43,290 bases of DNA from the NCBI GenBank assembly GCA_008704415.1, contig VXIS01000376.1:1-43290 (forward strand), written 5' to 3'. The notes under the pieces were generated by a model, which saw nothing but the letters and a program-made list of their open reading frames with translations, was not told where the DNA came from and ran no database searches. The stretch comes from Sphaerosporella brunnea. Its lineage: Eukaryota > Ascomycota > Pezizomycetes > Pezizales > Pyronemataceae. The first letter of the stretch is position 1, and each line of letters begins with the position of its first letter. The position numbers and the translations under genes are program-made. Shown here piece after piece: positions 30,682-41,026 of the stretch.

Positions 30682-31411
30682 ATCGCAGACCTCTCGACCC
30701 GCGTCTCGCAACAATACAACACTTCAGGAATGTGGGTAGAGATTTGATGGCGGTGGTGTTAATCTGCCTTTCTCTGGAGTTAATTACTGTACTCAATGAA
30801 TACTTTTCGACAAGACAGATCGGGTATCGGACGCAATCGGATACGTGATGCCGAAATCCGTGAACACGCGTGGCTCAGACAGGCTCCGAAGTAGCTAGTA
30901 GCTTTCTCGATCGCCAGTGCTGTATATATCTCTAGCCATCAAGCTTGAAGCATGCCCACTTGACAAGCGGTCGTCTATCACTGTGTTGCGCCACGCCAGA
31001 ATCATGAATTATGACTGGGTATCTGACAGGTCACAGCTGCACCTGTGATGCGTCGTAGAACGGCCACACGAACTAGGAACACCTCATCACCGATTTTATG
31101 TATCTAACTGGGCCACTTTGCATGGCGTTCGATCTTTCGGTGCGCAGACTGACCGAGGTGCGGACAGATAGTGTTCTGTGGGCCGGTGACAATCGTTCGT
31201 GATTCAAACATTCAACTCTGATGAGTGGCTGTGGACTGATGCAATCACCAGCAACAAAGTGACCCCGTCAAGTCTGAGTGTGCGCCAATCCAGCTTGAAT
31301 AGCGACTGAGCTCAAATCAGCGAGAAGGAAAAAATTGCGTAAGTAACTAGAGGCAAACTCAAGGTTGATATATTCGTTAACAGCTCGAAGGGAGCCGAAT
31401 AGGTATAAGCA
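30682..31411. other. intergenic; contains a dispersed repeat at 31005-31175
   Basis: The 3' flank of the acidic-protein gene is followed by a block homologous, inverted, to about 38090-38260. Shared runs include CACAGCTGCACCTGTGATGC and TGTATCTAACTGG. No ORF of note. Confidence 0.6.
31005..31175 (+). repeat. dispersed repeat, inverted relative to 38090-38260
   Basis: About 170 bp align with the reverse complement of the region just upstream of the HeLo-like gene. Here no such gene follows, so only the upstream block was copied, or both are copies of an unrecognised element. Confidence 0.7.
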
Positions 31412-32040
31412 ATGGTTAATCTTTCCAAACACCAAGGTGGAAAAAGGCCTCGAGCAAAAGAAAGAAAAAAAACCAAACAAAAATCAATACAATTCATAGA
31501 TACTAGAGAAACACGATGCATTGTACACACTTCCAACGAAAACCGAAAAGGAAAAAGAATCGTAAAGGTCATCTGCGACTCAGAGATGTTTGATCGAATA
31601 TGTGAAGTCCATCTTCAGCTAGCTAAAGCATGCCGGTGTGTCAGTAAAGTTGCGAAGGTTATTGACCAGCAGCTTTTATGCAATACGAAAGGGAAGAGGT
31701 TAGGTGGCTTCTCAAGCCATTGTCAACCGATGGAACGCATCCAGATAGATTTGGTGGACTTTCGCCCATGAACCGGATGGGGTCAGTATAAGTGGAACTT
31801 ATACATCAAAGATCACTTTTTTTTTTTTTTTCAAAACTTTCATCCCTGGTTCGCGCTCTGAAGCAAAACTGCTTGAAGCGGTGGCCGACCGTTTGGCAGA
31901 ATGGATAGGGCTTTTCGGCCATCCCGAGAGCGTGCAGTGTGGTAATGTCCGGGAGTTTGGCGGTATCCTACCGTATTGTTTCGTACGAAAGGCGGTCTGC
32001 CTTTGTTGCAGAATGAGCATTTTGCACTGCAGGGTTTGGG
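31412..32040 (+). pseudogene. KRBA2/Ginger-like integrase fragment
   Basis: The readable stretch contains KVICDSEMFDRICEVHLQLA, then the integrase start MERIQIDLVDFRP with the first catalytic Asp. A damaged middle follows (YKWNLYIKDHF then a T15 run that shifts the frame), then ADRLAEWIGLFGHPESVQCG-NVREFGGI. Intact relatives read QCDNGREF at that point. Here the second catalytic Asp is Gly and the next Gly is Val, so the core is dead. A stop after DFRP and the T-run shift confirm decay. The class (integrase of a Gypsy-like or Ginger-like element, as domesticated in KRAB-A domain-containing protein 2) is inferred from motif wording. Confidence 0.65.
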
Positions 32041-32785
32041 ATGGGTTGGGATTGAGTGATGCATAGTGATTATGTAGGAGTCGTCGTTGAGGCCCCACTC
32101 CCCGCTACGCCTCCCACTCCCGATTGCCTCTAACCAGCCATAATCTCCATTGGTGTGCTCCTTCTTTCCCTGGTTGCTACTAGGCTGATTGCTGGAATTA
32201 AGACTAGTTGGACCCTGATACTTTCTTGGAGCAAGAAGACAACGCACTGGCGCTACTATTCACTGAGGACCTGGAAGCACCTCAGATTGGAGAGGAGGAT
32301 ATGCCAGGAGGATATGCAATTGGACAACTACAGCAGCACCGTCAGCATGGAGGGCGAGCAGGAGGGCAAACAGGAGGAGAGTGAGCAGGAGGAAGAAGGG
32401 GGGAACCGAAAGTGACAAGGAATGGGAGGGGCTTCAAGTTAGAGAGAGCGCTGATGAGAACAGCGAAAGGTGTGAGGAGCGCTGGCGGCCTGCAGGCAAG
32501 ATACTATACCGGGGCGCAAGACCACGACGACCAGGGCGGGACCCTCTAACTATTGGCGAGCACTTCACACGCCATCTGCCTCGCGATCCACAAGCTGTCG
32601 TAACTGAAGGGGGATGGGAACGACTGCCTACAACATGTTAATCGTGCGGCCGATGTTTTGAGCCCTCGACGCAATCCAAACCCGCATTCAAAAACCCTAC
32701 TTGCGCCGAAACAAAGTGCGAACGCGAAAGTCCACGGCCCACGAAGGTGGATTGGAAGCTTTACAGCTATGTATACTGGAATGTG
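32041..32785 (+). pseudogene. decayed coding region between integrase and pogo transposase
   Basis: The plus strand reads in broken frames, including a Glu/Gln-rich piece (EGEQEGKQEESEQEEEGG) and then RPRRPGRDPLTIGEHFTRHL. It may be a leading ORF of the pogo-like element or a separate remnant. No domain recognised. Confidence 0.3.
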
Positions 32786-34165
32786 GTTAGGAGTGGGCGT
32801 TGGATGAAAATGGTGAGATGTTATTAAAGGGACCCGGAACAATGAGCTATGGACGGGTGGCTCGGGTTATAGGATACAATGAGAGTCAAAGAAGAAAGTG
32901 GCGTAGTCAGCAGAAGGCGATCCTTGATGCGCCGCAGGGAACGAGGAAACTTGGAGGAGGTCCACATCCTTTGTGGCCAAAAATGGAAGAACGCCTGGCA
33001 GCGCTGGAGAGAGCGCATGGATGAAGGCTTGGAGATATCGCGACGCTGGTTTGAACCACAGGCTCTTACTATATTTGATGAAGAATATCCTGTAGAAGTC
33101 GTACTAGTAGAGACCCTGAAGGAAATCTTATACGGAACTTCTCGTTTGACTCAGACCTAATTATATTTCTTACTCAAACCAACAGCAAGACAGATTGTCA
33201 GATGGCTGGTTTAAGCGCTTCCGCGACCGAAAGCTCATTGCCTTCCGTGTTCCCACATCTCAAGCTCAACAGATACCGGGAGGTTGCGCTCACCTTTTTA
33301 CGTTCCATCCATCGTGATGCCATGCCACGAAGCAACGAGCCTTGGCGTGATGTTGGACGGTATCGCAATCGCTTGATCTTCAACGTTGATCGAATGTCTT
33401 CACCATTCAGCTTTTCAACCGGCCGTACATATGCCCCGAAGGGAGCACACTCAGTCAAAAGCAAAGTCGATGGAGCAAGGCCCTGGCTACGCCGTATGGC
33501 CACTCTCATGGCTATGATCACGGCAGACGGTCAGGATCGGTGTAAACCTCCTTCTGATTTACAGTGGAAAGGGAAAAACTAAAACCATTCGTAACGAGGA
33601 GAAATATTATGACAAGCGGGTCATTGTCAAGTGGAACCCGAAAGCATATTGCAACTAGGACATCATGTTGCAGTTTATTAAGCAACAATATGAAGGCTGC
33701 ATCACCGATGAAGATATCGACACCGACGAGCCCCGAATTCTAGCACTTGATACGTGCCCATCTCACTGCACCCTCCCTGTTCTTCGGGCTCTTGCTCAAC
33801 GAACACTTAACACGACCGTGGCTTTCATCCCTGAGGGTATGACGCCGTACCTACAACCGCTCGACACACACATCAATAAGCGTTTGAAGTCACGGATTGC
33901 GGATCTCTTGGAGGAGCGACTTGATTCTGGGTGGCAGAGTGGATTTCCAGGTCAGAAGCCTGTGGCGGTCCGAGAGCGTCGCATTCTGGTGACTAAGGTG
34001 GTTGGTGATGCTTGGGAGGAGCTTCATCATCAAAAAGGTGAGTTGATAAGAAAGCCTTTCAAGGAAACAGGCATTTCGCTAGATCCACGTGGTCTGGAGG
34101 ATGATCTACTCGCACCGCAAAAGAAAAGCAGCCTATGCCCGCCCCGCCTAGACAATCCCCGGCGC
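32786..34165 (+). pseudogene. pogo/CENP-B-like (DDE_1) transposase
   Basis: The reading order is an N-terminal helix-turn-helix (GRVARVIGYNESQRRKWRSQ), a CENP-B/Tc5-type second HTH (DGWFKRFRDRKLIAFRVPTS), and the DDE_1 core. The core has RLIFNVDR with the first Asp (33377-33400), LALDTCPSHCTLPVLRAL with the second Asp (33746-33800) and EGMTPYLQPLDTHINKRL. Breaks: frame changes near 33010, 33130 and 33290, one between 33540 and 33565, and a TAG stop at 33657 where NED is expected (reads CN-stop-D). From 33665 on the frame is clean for about 160 codons. The lesions are few, so this copy died fairly recently. Its terminal inverted repeats were not found. Confidence 0.8.
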
Positions 34166-34992
34166 CCTGGAAACCTAGTCATTTGGTTATATCGTGACGG
34201 CGCCACGCGTGGCGGCGTCAAGATGCATAAAGACCATGCGCGTGATACGGCGGGGCGGCGTGGCAGCGTGGCGCCGAGGGGACGAGGGGACAGGGCCGAG
34301 GGCACTACGGAACAGGATACCAAGGCGCCGAGACACCGAAGTGGGGTGGGTAACGCCGTAGACGCGACAGACGCCTGTTCGGATGGCTGCACACCGGCCC
34401 AGCAACCTTATCGGGGATCTTTCCAGGTCAGACTCGGAGGCGGTGCCGGTGGGGGGATCCGTGTGCGTTGGTGCGATTCCGGTTGTCAGTGGGTGGGTGG
34501 CGCAGAGTCTTCCATCGTCCGAGTCGGCAGCGTCAACTGTCGCGAGTCCGAGTCGCTGTGGTCATGATCAACCTCAGGTCGATTGGTGGATTGCCGGTGC
34601 GCATGCGTACGCTGGTGCGCCCGCGCAGGAAAGCCTGGATTCCGGTTCTGCGACCGGATCTGAGTCCAACTCTGACATGCCCATACCGTGAACTCCCACC
34701 ACTGGTGCGGTAGAATAATTTGAAAACCTCACCCCCGTGGGGTCTGTATTCGCACTGGTATCGCGAGATCACGGTCATGGTGGGGTGAAGCATCGCCATC
34801 CGGATCCCGAATTTCGTCATTCACCCCCCCTTCGTCTCCCGTCGGTGTCAGGGTCTACCACTGCCGGTCGCCGGCGCGGTGATTGTTCAGGGTCAACACC
34901 ATCAAATACGCCACTTGGGAGATGTCGCCACGCCGTTTCAGTCTCCGGTCGTCGCTCAAACTCCTGTCGCCAGTCGCCGCATACCACACCAA
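34166..34992. other. GC-rich flank of the transposase
   Basis: The transposase frame stays open to 34567 as low-complexity R/G/D-rich sequence, probably readthrough of the element flank. GCCACGCGTGGC is a perfect 12-bp palindrome at about 34203. No gene recognised. Confidence 0.4.
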
Positions 34993-35115
34993 GTATGGTA
35001 GACCCCGATCGCCTACCGTATAGACACCGCATCTCTCATTGAATATGGTAGAACCCAATCGCATGCCGTATAGACACTACGTCCCTCGTTGAGTATGGTA
35101 GAACCCGAGCACCGA
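34993..35115 (+). repeat. 50-bp tandem repeat, about 2.5 units
   Basis: Units at 34993-35042, 35043-35092 and a partial one at 35093 each start with TATGGTAGA.CCC and contain GCCGTATAGACAC and CTC.TTGA. They share about 80-85% of positions by eye. Confidence 0.85.
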
Positions 35116-35530
35116 TCTCTGGCTAGATTAAAATAATCGCAAGATTGCCAATGAGGCTGCGGTCACCTACGTAGCGGGAATTGGAATGTGCTGTCGGCAT
35201 TGTGGGAAACATGCTCGCGCCTATCGCGGCTCGAGGCACCAGTGCCGAAGACATTGCGGCTTCTGGCTCACCGGCGCCAATTATGACCCCTGCGGCCCAA
35301 CGGAATAAGCCTGACGACACTGCTGGAGACAATACCGAAGACGATTAGGACTTGGAGCAGCTATCCCACTGGCATACCTTTGTTCTGTACATGCAAAATA
35401 GAAGCATCGCGATTTGGGGCCCCCAAAGGAGGGCTAGCTGCATCTTCACCGAAGCCTTGAGAACCGGAGAGAGAAGGTGGAGGAGACATTGCAGGTGGCA
35501 GGAGGGGTAAATACAGGTACGGACTGTGAT
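35110..35530 (-). repeat. dispersed repeat, copy 2
   Basis: Reverse-complement homologue of 12205-12560. On the minus strand a Ser/Pro-rich piece (MSPPPSLSGSQGFGEDAAS) is readable for about 40 codons before a stop. Copy 1 has a deletion in the middle relative to this copy. Confidence 0.7.
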
Positions 35531-36298
35531 GCGATGAGCAGGGAGTGGCTGCTCAAGGAGTCGGTGGACGAGGGAGACAGTCAATGGGGAAAGTGGACCG
35601 AACGTAGCTATAGGGCAAATTGGTGAGTTGGGAGGAGGAGGTATGCTCAATGAGTGTTATCCTGCCGAGCAGACAATGCACCAAATACGCAAAAAAAACA
35701 CGATACAACCACTTACGAAAGGACTTGCAGTTGGGAAGCTACCGTGCAGAATCTCCTCCGATGTGTTCCCGGATTTTCAGAGAAATTGGAGGTCATCAAT
35801 ATCACAAACGTGCCACGTATTACACACTCACTCCACCGGCTATGCGGCGGACCACACCTCGAAGCTGTGGACATCACAGCCCCAAAGTCCCCAAAAAGTG
35901 GCCTTATAAGATAGGAGTATTCGCCCGTATTTTCACACGACTATCCGTTAATTAGGGTTGGGGTTATTGGTGAAAAGCCCTCTTTGTCTGCTCGGGGCTG
36001 TCGCCAGTACAATCTGCTCGTTAGGATAGAACGTATATAATTTCCTCTCTTTCTTCACTATGGTGAGATTGTTCCCCGGAGGTCGTAGAGGCATAGCTAT
36101 AGTAGATACCGTTTTGCTCTATATTCTATGGAATGATACTGAGGTCTCCCAAACGCAATCTCGAGTTAGAAACCGGCTGTTTCCTTGAGTACTAGTACTA
36201 AGCGTGCCCAAACGCGCCCTAAAGAAACCCGCCATCCACTCCCGGACAGAAAAGACAGAAACCCGTTTCTAGAGTCTCTGTACCTCATAACCATCATC
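35531..36298. other. no gene recognised
   Basis: Three overlapping plus-strand ORFs (35620-35955) occupy all frames, and none shows a domain. The 3' flank of the HeLo-like gene begins below 36299. Confidence 0.4.
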
Positions 36299-38010
36299 TC
36301 AGATCTTATCAGCAACTTTTGGACTGTCTGTTTCGAGTCTGGATATCTTTTCCGAAAGCATATCGATTTTCTGGAGCAACTGTATGTGGCCAAAGCCCGC
36401 TTCTCGCTGCTCTTTCTGAAACCGCATTGTCTCGGTCACAAAGAGTCCGTTCACGTAATCTTCCAACGAGGAGATTTCATCAACCACGGTTTTGTGAAGT
36501 CTGTCGTATTCTGAGTCTTGTGTCGGTTTTATTATCGGGTTGTTCAGAAAATTCATGGCACCCCGAACGCCTGGAGTTCTGTAAGTTGTCTGTACGTGCA
36601 TACATGCGGAGCAGACGACTACTCACCACTTGGTTTTATGAGGATTCTCTGTAAATATTCAACATAATGTTGCACGAGTCGGTACACATGCTGTATTCGT
36701 CCAGCTAGCCTCCCATCGCTCGCGAAATGCTCCCAAGTCTTGCTTGCAGCTTCAAGCCTGCGCTCAATGGCCTGAATATCAGAAATATATCTTTCAGCTC
36801 GAGAATGAGACAGTTGTTGGAGAGTCTATGGTCAATATTTAGTAAGGTTATTTGTAAAGAAGTAGCGCTGGGGACCTGCCGGCTCACCATTCTTATTGCC
36901 TCCAATGCCATGTCACCGAAGACTGAGCGGGTACCAATGAAGACTGACTGCGTACCAATGAAGAGGTCGGCATATTTGACCCAGTTGGCCAGAGAGCGGG
37001 AAGATCGACTCCTTAGACTTGTAGCCTTTTCAATCTTAGACAACACATCCCCAAAAACTTCGGTTGAATCGAAAAGATTGGACAAATTTGTGCTCGTGCT
37101 GGGCGCCCCTGGTCGGATGTTCGCAGCAGACAACCGCTGGGGGACAGCTGCCTGGTCAGAAGACCATAAAACCGCCACAGTATCTTCCGGAGTCTTCTCC
37201 AAGGTGAGACTGAACACGGACCCTGTATCCTGCAATAGTTGGGCTAGTTCCGTTGGTTTGTAGGTAGTCGAAGCGGTAAAGACGGACGATTCTAGTAATT
37301 CCTCGGAGGGGGGATTTATCGGAAAAGGGGTTTGCTCACTGAGTGACTGTGAGTCGCGGCGAGGATGTTGTTGGAAGGCCTTATGCACCATCCATTGGAG
37401 GGTGACTTGAACGTTCTTCAACGTGCGATTCATCGTTCGAATTTCCTGTGTTGTCTCCTTCAACCGACCAGAGATATCGCCCGCGAGCTTCCTAGTTATG
37501 AGGTCAGCATGACTTTTGCGACAAATTTAGCGAGGCTGCCTACATTGTGAAAGCAAGGTGGATTACTACCAGCGTTACTTTCTCCGCTTCTATCCTTCGC
37601 AGAAACTCTCTTAAGTCATCATCCGTAAACGACCACTTGACCGACTCCCAACTTCGCCTTACTATGCCGCTCAGGGAACGAGAGCCAGAGGGCTGCTCTG
37701 CCAAACCTGACTCGTTGACTCGTTTTTCGAGGTCCGAAAACATCGCCGTGGAATTGTGGAGACATGCGTGCAATCGGATAACATCATCATCATTGCCGGT
37801 TTCGATGGCGCTGGCAAACTTGGGATCCAATAGAGTTCCTGCCATCTGAGCTACCGCGACGTTCAAAGCGGCGAGTTCTCTAGCCAGGTTCTGCGCTTGC
37901 TCGGGGGCGTCCACGATGGAGGCTACGAACTGAAATATCGATTTCGATACTGTGCCAGCGAGTCCTAATAGTCCTGCAGCCGCTGCTGCGATGGAGAGAG
38001 GGTCCGACAT
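36299..38010 (-). CDS. HeLo-like / STAND N-terminal-domain protein without NTPase (513 aa, four exons)
   Basis: Exons: 38010-37544, 37491-36888, 36825-36627 and 36570-36299. Introns are 52, 62 and 56 bp with donors GTAGGC, GTGAGC and GTGAGT; intron 1 has a CTGAC branch site. The exon sum is 1542 nt, in frame throughout. Residues 1-150 match the fungal N-terminal domain found on STAND proteins (HeLo-like/PigL_N class): MSDPLSIAAAAAGLLGLAGT with a hydrophobic first helix, then VSKSIFQFVASIVDAPEQAQ and the LARELAALNVAVAQM helix. No P-loop NACHT/NB-ARC or repeat domain follows. The rest is Ser/Thr-rich and helical, with GRIQHVYRLVQHYVEYLQR in exon 3 and a coiled-coil-like end (LLQKIDMLSEKISRLETD). 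HeLo-type domains drive membrane-linked cell death in incompatibility; whether this one does is inference. Confidence 0.87.
36921..36962 (-). repeat. 21-bp in-frame tandem duplication in the HeLo-like gene
   Basis: Two 21-bp units, each GACTG..GGTACCAATGAA-like, encode FIGTQSV-FIGTRSV in exon 2. The duplication keeps the frame. Confidence 0.85.
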
Positions 38011-38089
38011 GGGGCTTTCTGTTGTGTAGTAGGCGACGATTCAAGGGTAGCGGGGTTGGCACTGTGATTGTGGGTAACGGTCAAGCATA

Positions 38090-38260
38090 TTGCCGTTATA
38101 TATCTGTATGCGAGGCCGCCGATACTGGCTGCACGCCGAAATGTCGGGCGCCATGCAAGGTGGTCCAGTTAGATACATCAAATCAGTGTGATGAAGTGTT
38201 TCGAATTCGTGCGGCTGTTCGACGCATCACAGGTGCAGCTGTGGTATCTATGGCCAATAA
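38090..38260 (-). repeat. dispersed repeat upstream of the HeLo-like gene
   Basis: Inverted homologue of 31005-31175 (shared CACAGCTGCACCTGTGATGC). It ends about 80 bp upstream of the ATG at 38010, so it may overlap the promoter. Confidence 0.7.
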
Positions 38261-39526
38261 GGCAATGCCACCTTCGGCGGCGGTATGCAATCGATCTACG
38301 TAAACATATTCCGTCCATTTGGTCAGCACAGCGTCCTTTCGCGACTAACCCTAAACCCACCATAGCTGAATGACTAACACCCCACCTATTATCACAATAG
38401 TATAAGGATATTGCTTATGCATTCATTCTAAACGTTACACGGCATATCACTTGGTGTGGAGCCAGGATTTTTGGGGGGCGGAGATTTTGGTTTGGCTGCG
38501 TGTGGATGTGGAACCCAGTGTGGTAGGGCAAATGATGATCTCTTGAGGGTTTCTTGGCCCGGGATTTTGTGGGCTGTTTTTTTTGGAAAAAACAAAAAAA
38601 AACATGAAAAAAAAGGTGTGGATTGGGGAGTCTGTTCCCTGTTTTACGTCGGAATGGGGTGATATCGAAACGATCTGATAGTCGGGGGAGGGGGGGGCTC
38701 CTACATATGGCGGCTGATTTTCCGCTCTTATTCCTCAATGCGTTCCTCCCCGCTGCTCTCTACTCTGCTTCTCCCCGTGGCAATACCGCACAGTGACAAA
38801 TGTGGCCATAAATTTATCATTCGACACGTAAAACTTCGATTTTGTGAGAATTATCTGAGGATTACAGCATGCTTTTTCGTTTCAAGGGTTAGTAATTTGT
38901 TGTTGCGGGGTTGTGCGTTGCGGACTCTCACTGAGTGAGGACAAATTGGTGGAGGCCGTGCATTATAAATCATCTGTTGAGTGCCAATTCGGCCCGAACG
39001 TACAAACCACAACTCTTACGAACCTTTTCACACCGACGTGGCGAGTCGCAGCGTCGTGATGGGCACCGAGCGCATTTCGAAGCAGGTAGGTATGCAGAGG
39101 GTCAGGAGGACGAGAGAGAACGCCAGGTGGGTGTGGATGTGTGATTGGCGGGATGATCGATTCGACGATTGAAGAGGGTGTGCTTGATGTATAGTATAAC
39201 GTTCGTTATCCCCACGTTGGCTTTCTGCCTTCGACTTTGAGATCCTCGCGAATGGTGCGATATCGCTGGTGCCGAGACCACCGGGACGATATCTCCGGGG
39301 CAGATATCAGGATGGAGACCCCCGAGACCCACAGCTCTGAATGAGTAGATGCTGGACCGCACTGTCAAGGGCTGCGATCTGGGGGTGTAGTTCTGGACGT
39401 GAGTGATATATAAGTATGGCGAGGCGCTGAACAGGCGTTATTACCAGGAAGCGGCCGGGCCACATCTGAGAGCAGAAACTGGGTAGATACTTGGCATCAT
39501 ATTACGGCCGCAGGCCGCCGGGACTT
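38261..39526. other. no gene recognised
   Basis: There are A-rich runs at 38580-38612 and a G-run near 38686. Short ORFs occur on both strands without domains. Confidence 0.45.
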
Positions 39527-41026
39527 GTATCTACTTAGATACTGGGCGAAGGACGCCGGCTCTAGGAAATCGCACCTTGTGAACAGACAACTTCATCGCT
39601 TTAAGTAAAACCCCGTGTACATATATCGCCATCGGTTTCTCTAGCGCTCACATAGTCACTGTGTTTGAGGAGCGATTTTTATTTCCTTTTGTCAGTGGGC
39701 AGCAACCATGATCACTCGATTCCATCATGTCCTATCACGCTCCCTCATGGTTCATCACTCGGCCCGTAAAATGCGTGGATGCCAGTGTTCGTCGACGAAA
39801 GTACGGGCATCCTGGCCTCGTTCTCTATCATTCCAGCTGTTTTCCCATCCGTGCGAGTCTCTGCTCCTAAATTATCAAGTACATGCAAGTATATGCGTGT
39901 ACATCGTTGTACTAGGGTACAAGGGTAATTCGGGTGCCGTTACACACATGCAAAGAGCACCCGACTTCTTTCCTCCATACAACCAAACAATGCCAAGACC
40001 TTTGTCGTTCACGAAGAAGTCGGTATTTTTTCTTCAAAACACTCAAAAAGGCTCTAGGGAGGCCTACAATGCCACCCCCAGCTTCACAAAGTTCTAGCAG
40101 CAATCGTAGTGGCGTTGCCAGTTGCTGTTTGTTCGGGGAGCACCCGACTTAACGCTGTACCCGAGTACGTCGAGCCCACCTAGATAGTCAGGCGATAAGC
40201 TCTAGTAGGGCTGCTCACTTGTAAACACAATTCTATGAGAGTCTAGAGCTTTTTGCTTGAGGTTTTACCGGTTTTTACAGCGAAGACTTTCAACCGATTC
40301 TGACTGCTTTTTTTTTAAGTCGGCATAGATGGCAATATTTGGTCATCTCGTAGGCACCGCGGGCTGCTCATACGGCAACAAAAGACTCTATATATGTATT
40401 TTCGACGGTGTGTGTGTGCTTGCTTCGAGTCATATTGGACTTCTGTAAGCCTGTTGAACCATATCCGCGTTAACGGTGCCGTTCCTAAAGGTCAAGCATT
40501 GGTCACGAAAAAAAAAAGGTATCCCAAAGCTATCTATACACATGCAGGAGCTTCATCTATGCATTACTAGCGGGATCGGTGGATATAACGCAGCGATATC
40601 AACTCCCTGGGTCCCAATGTGAACTCTTGAACATCGGTCAAAATCGGTCACGGTGTGGACATGATCACGGATACTGGAGACCAGCGGGCATGATAGAGAA
40701 CGACTCGAGGATGCATGTACGTGTATCGACGAATGCCAGGAAAGGTCGTCAGAGCGGGTTTGATCGACCATGATGGGACCGAGGCGAGGACGCGCGTGAT
40801 GGAACATGAATCTAGTAGCGATAGGACGGACCAATCGCTGCTCAAACACAGTGACTATGTGAGCGCTAGAAAAAGCGATGGCGATATATGTACATGGGGT
40901 TTTACTTAAAGCGATGAAGTTGTCTGTTCACAAGATGCGATTTCCTAAAGCCGGGCGGCGCGCCCCAGCAGGCCACCATCTATTAGAGATAGGGGCGACG
41001 TCCTTCGACCAGTATCTAAGCAGATA
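39527..41026. mobile_element. 1.5-kb fold-back element / large inverted repeat
   Basis: The left arm, about 39527-39845, pairs with the right arm, about 40680-41026. Within it, 39564-39669 and 40841-40946 match over 106 bp with about five differences (for example GTGAACAGACAACTTCATCG on the left). The right arm has about 50 extra bases near 40960-41005. The inner parts of the arms are about 75-80% alike by eye. The loop of about 830 bp contains a separate MITE. No transposase was found. Confidence 0.85.
39910..40167. mobile_element. 258-bp TA-flanked MITE inside the fold-back loop
   Basis: The ends TACTAGGGTACAAGGGTAAT and the inverse TACTCGGGTACAGCGTTAAG are about 80% alike over some 30 bp and share TCGGGTGC at the inner border. 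TA lies at both edges. The interior ORFs lack transposase motifs. Confidence 0.75.

Noticed and set aside
29848..30714. 288-codon ORF on the minus strand
   Set aside because: It is antisense to the acidic-protein gene; the leucine/threonine-rich runs are the complement of the Glu/Asp repeat.
36727..37263. 178-codon plus-strand ORF
   Set aside because: It is antisense to exons 2-3 of the HeLo-like gene, which has consistent splice sites and a recognisable domain.
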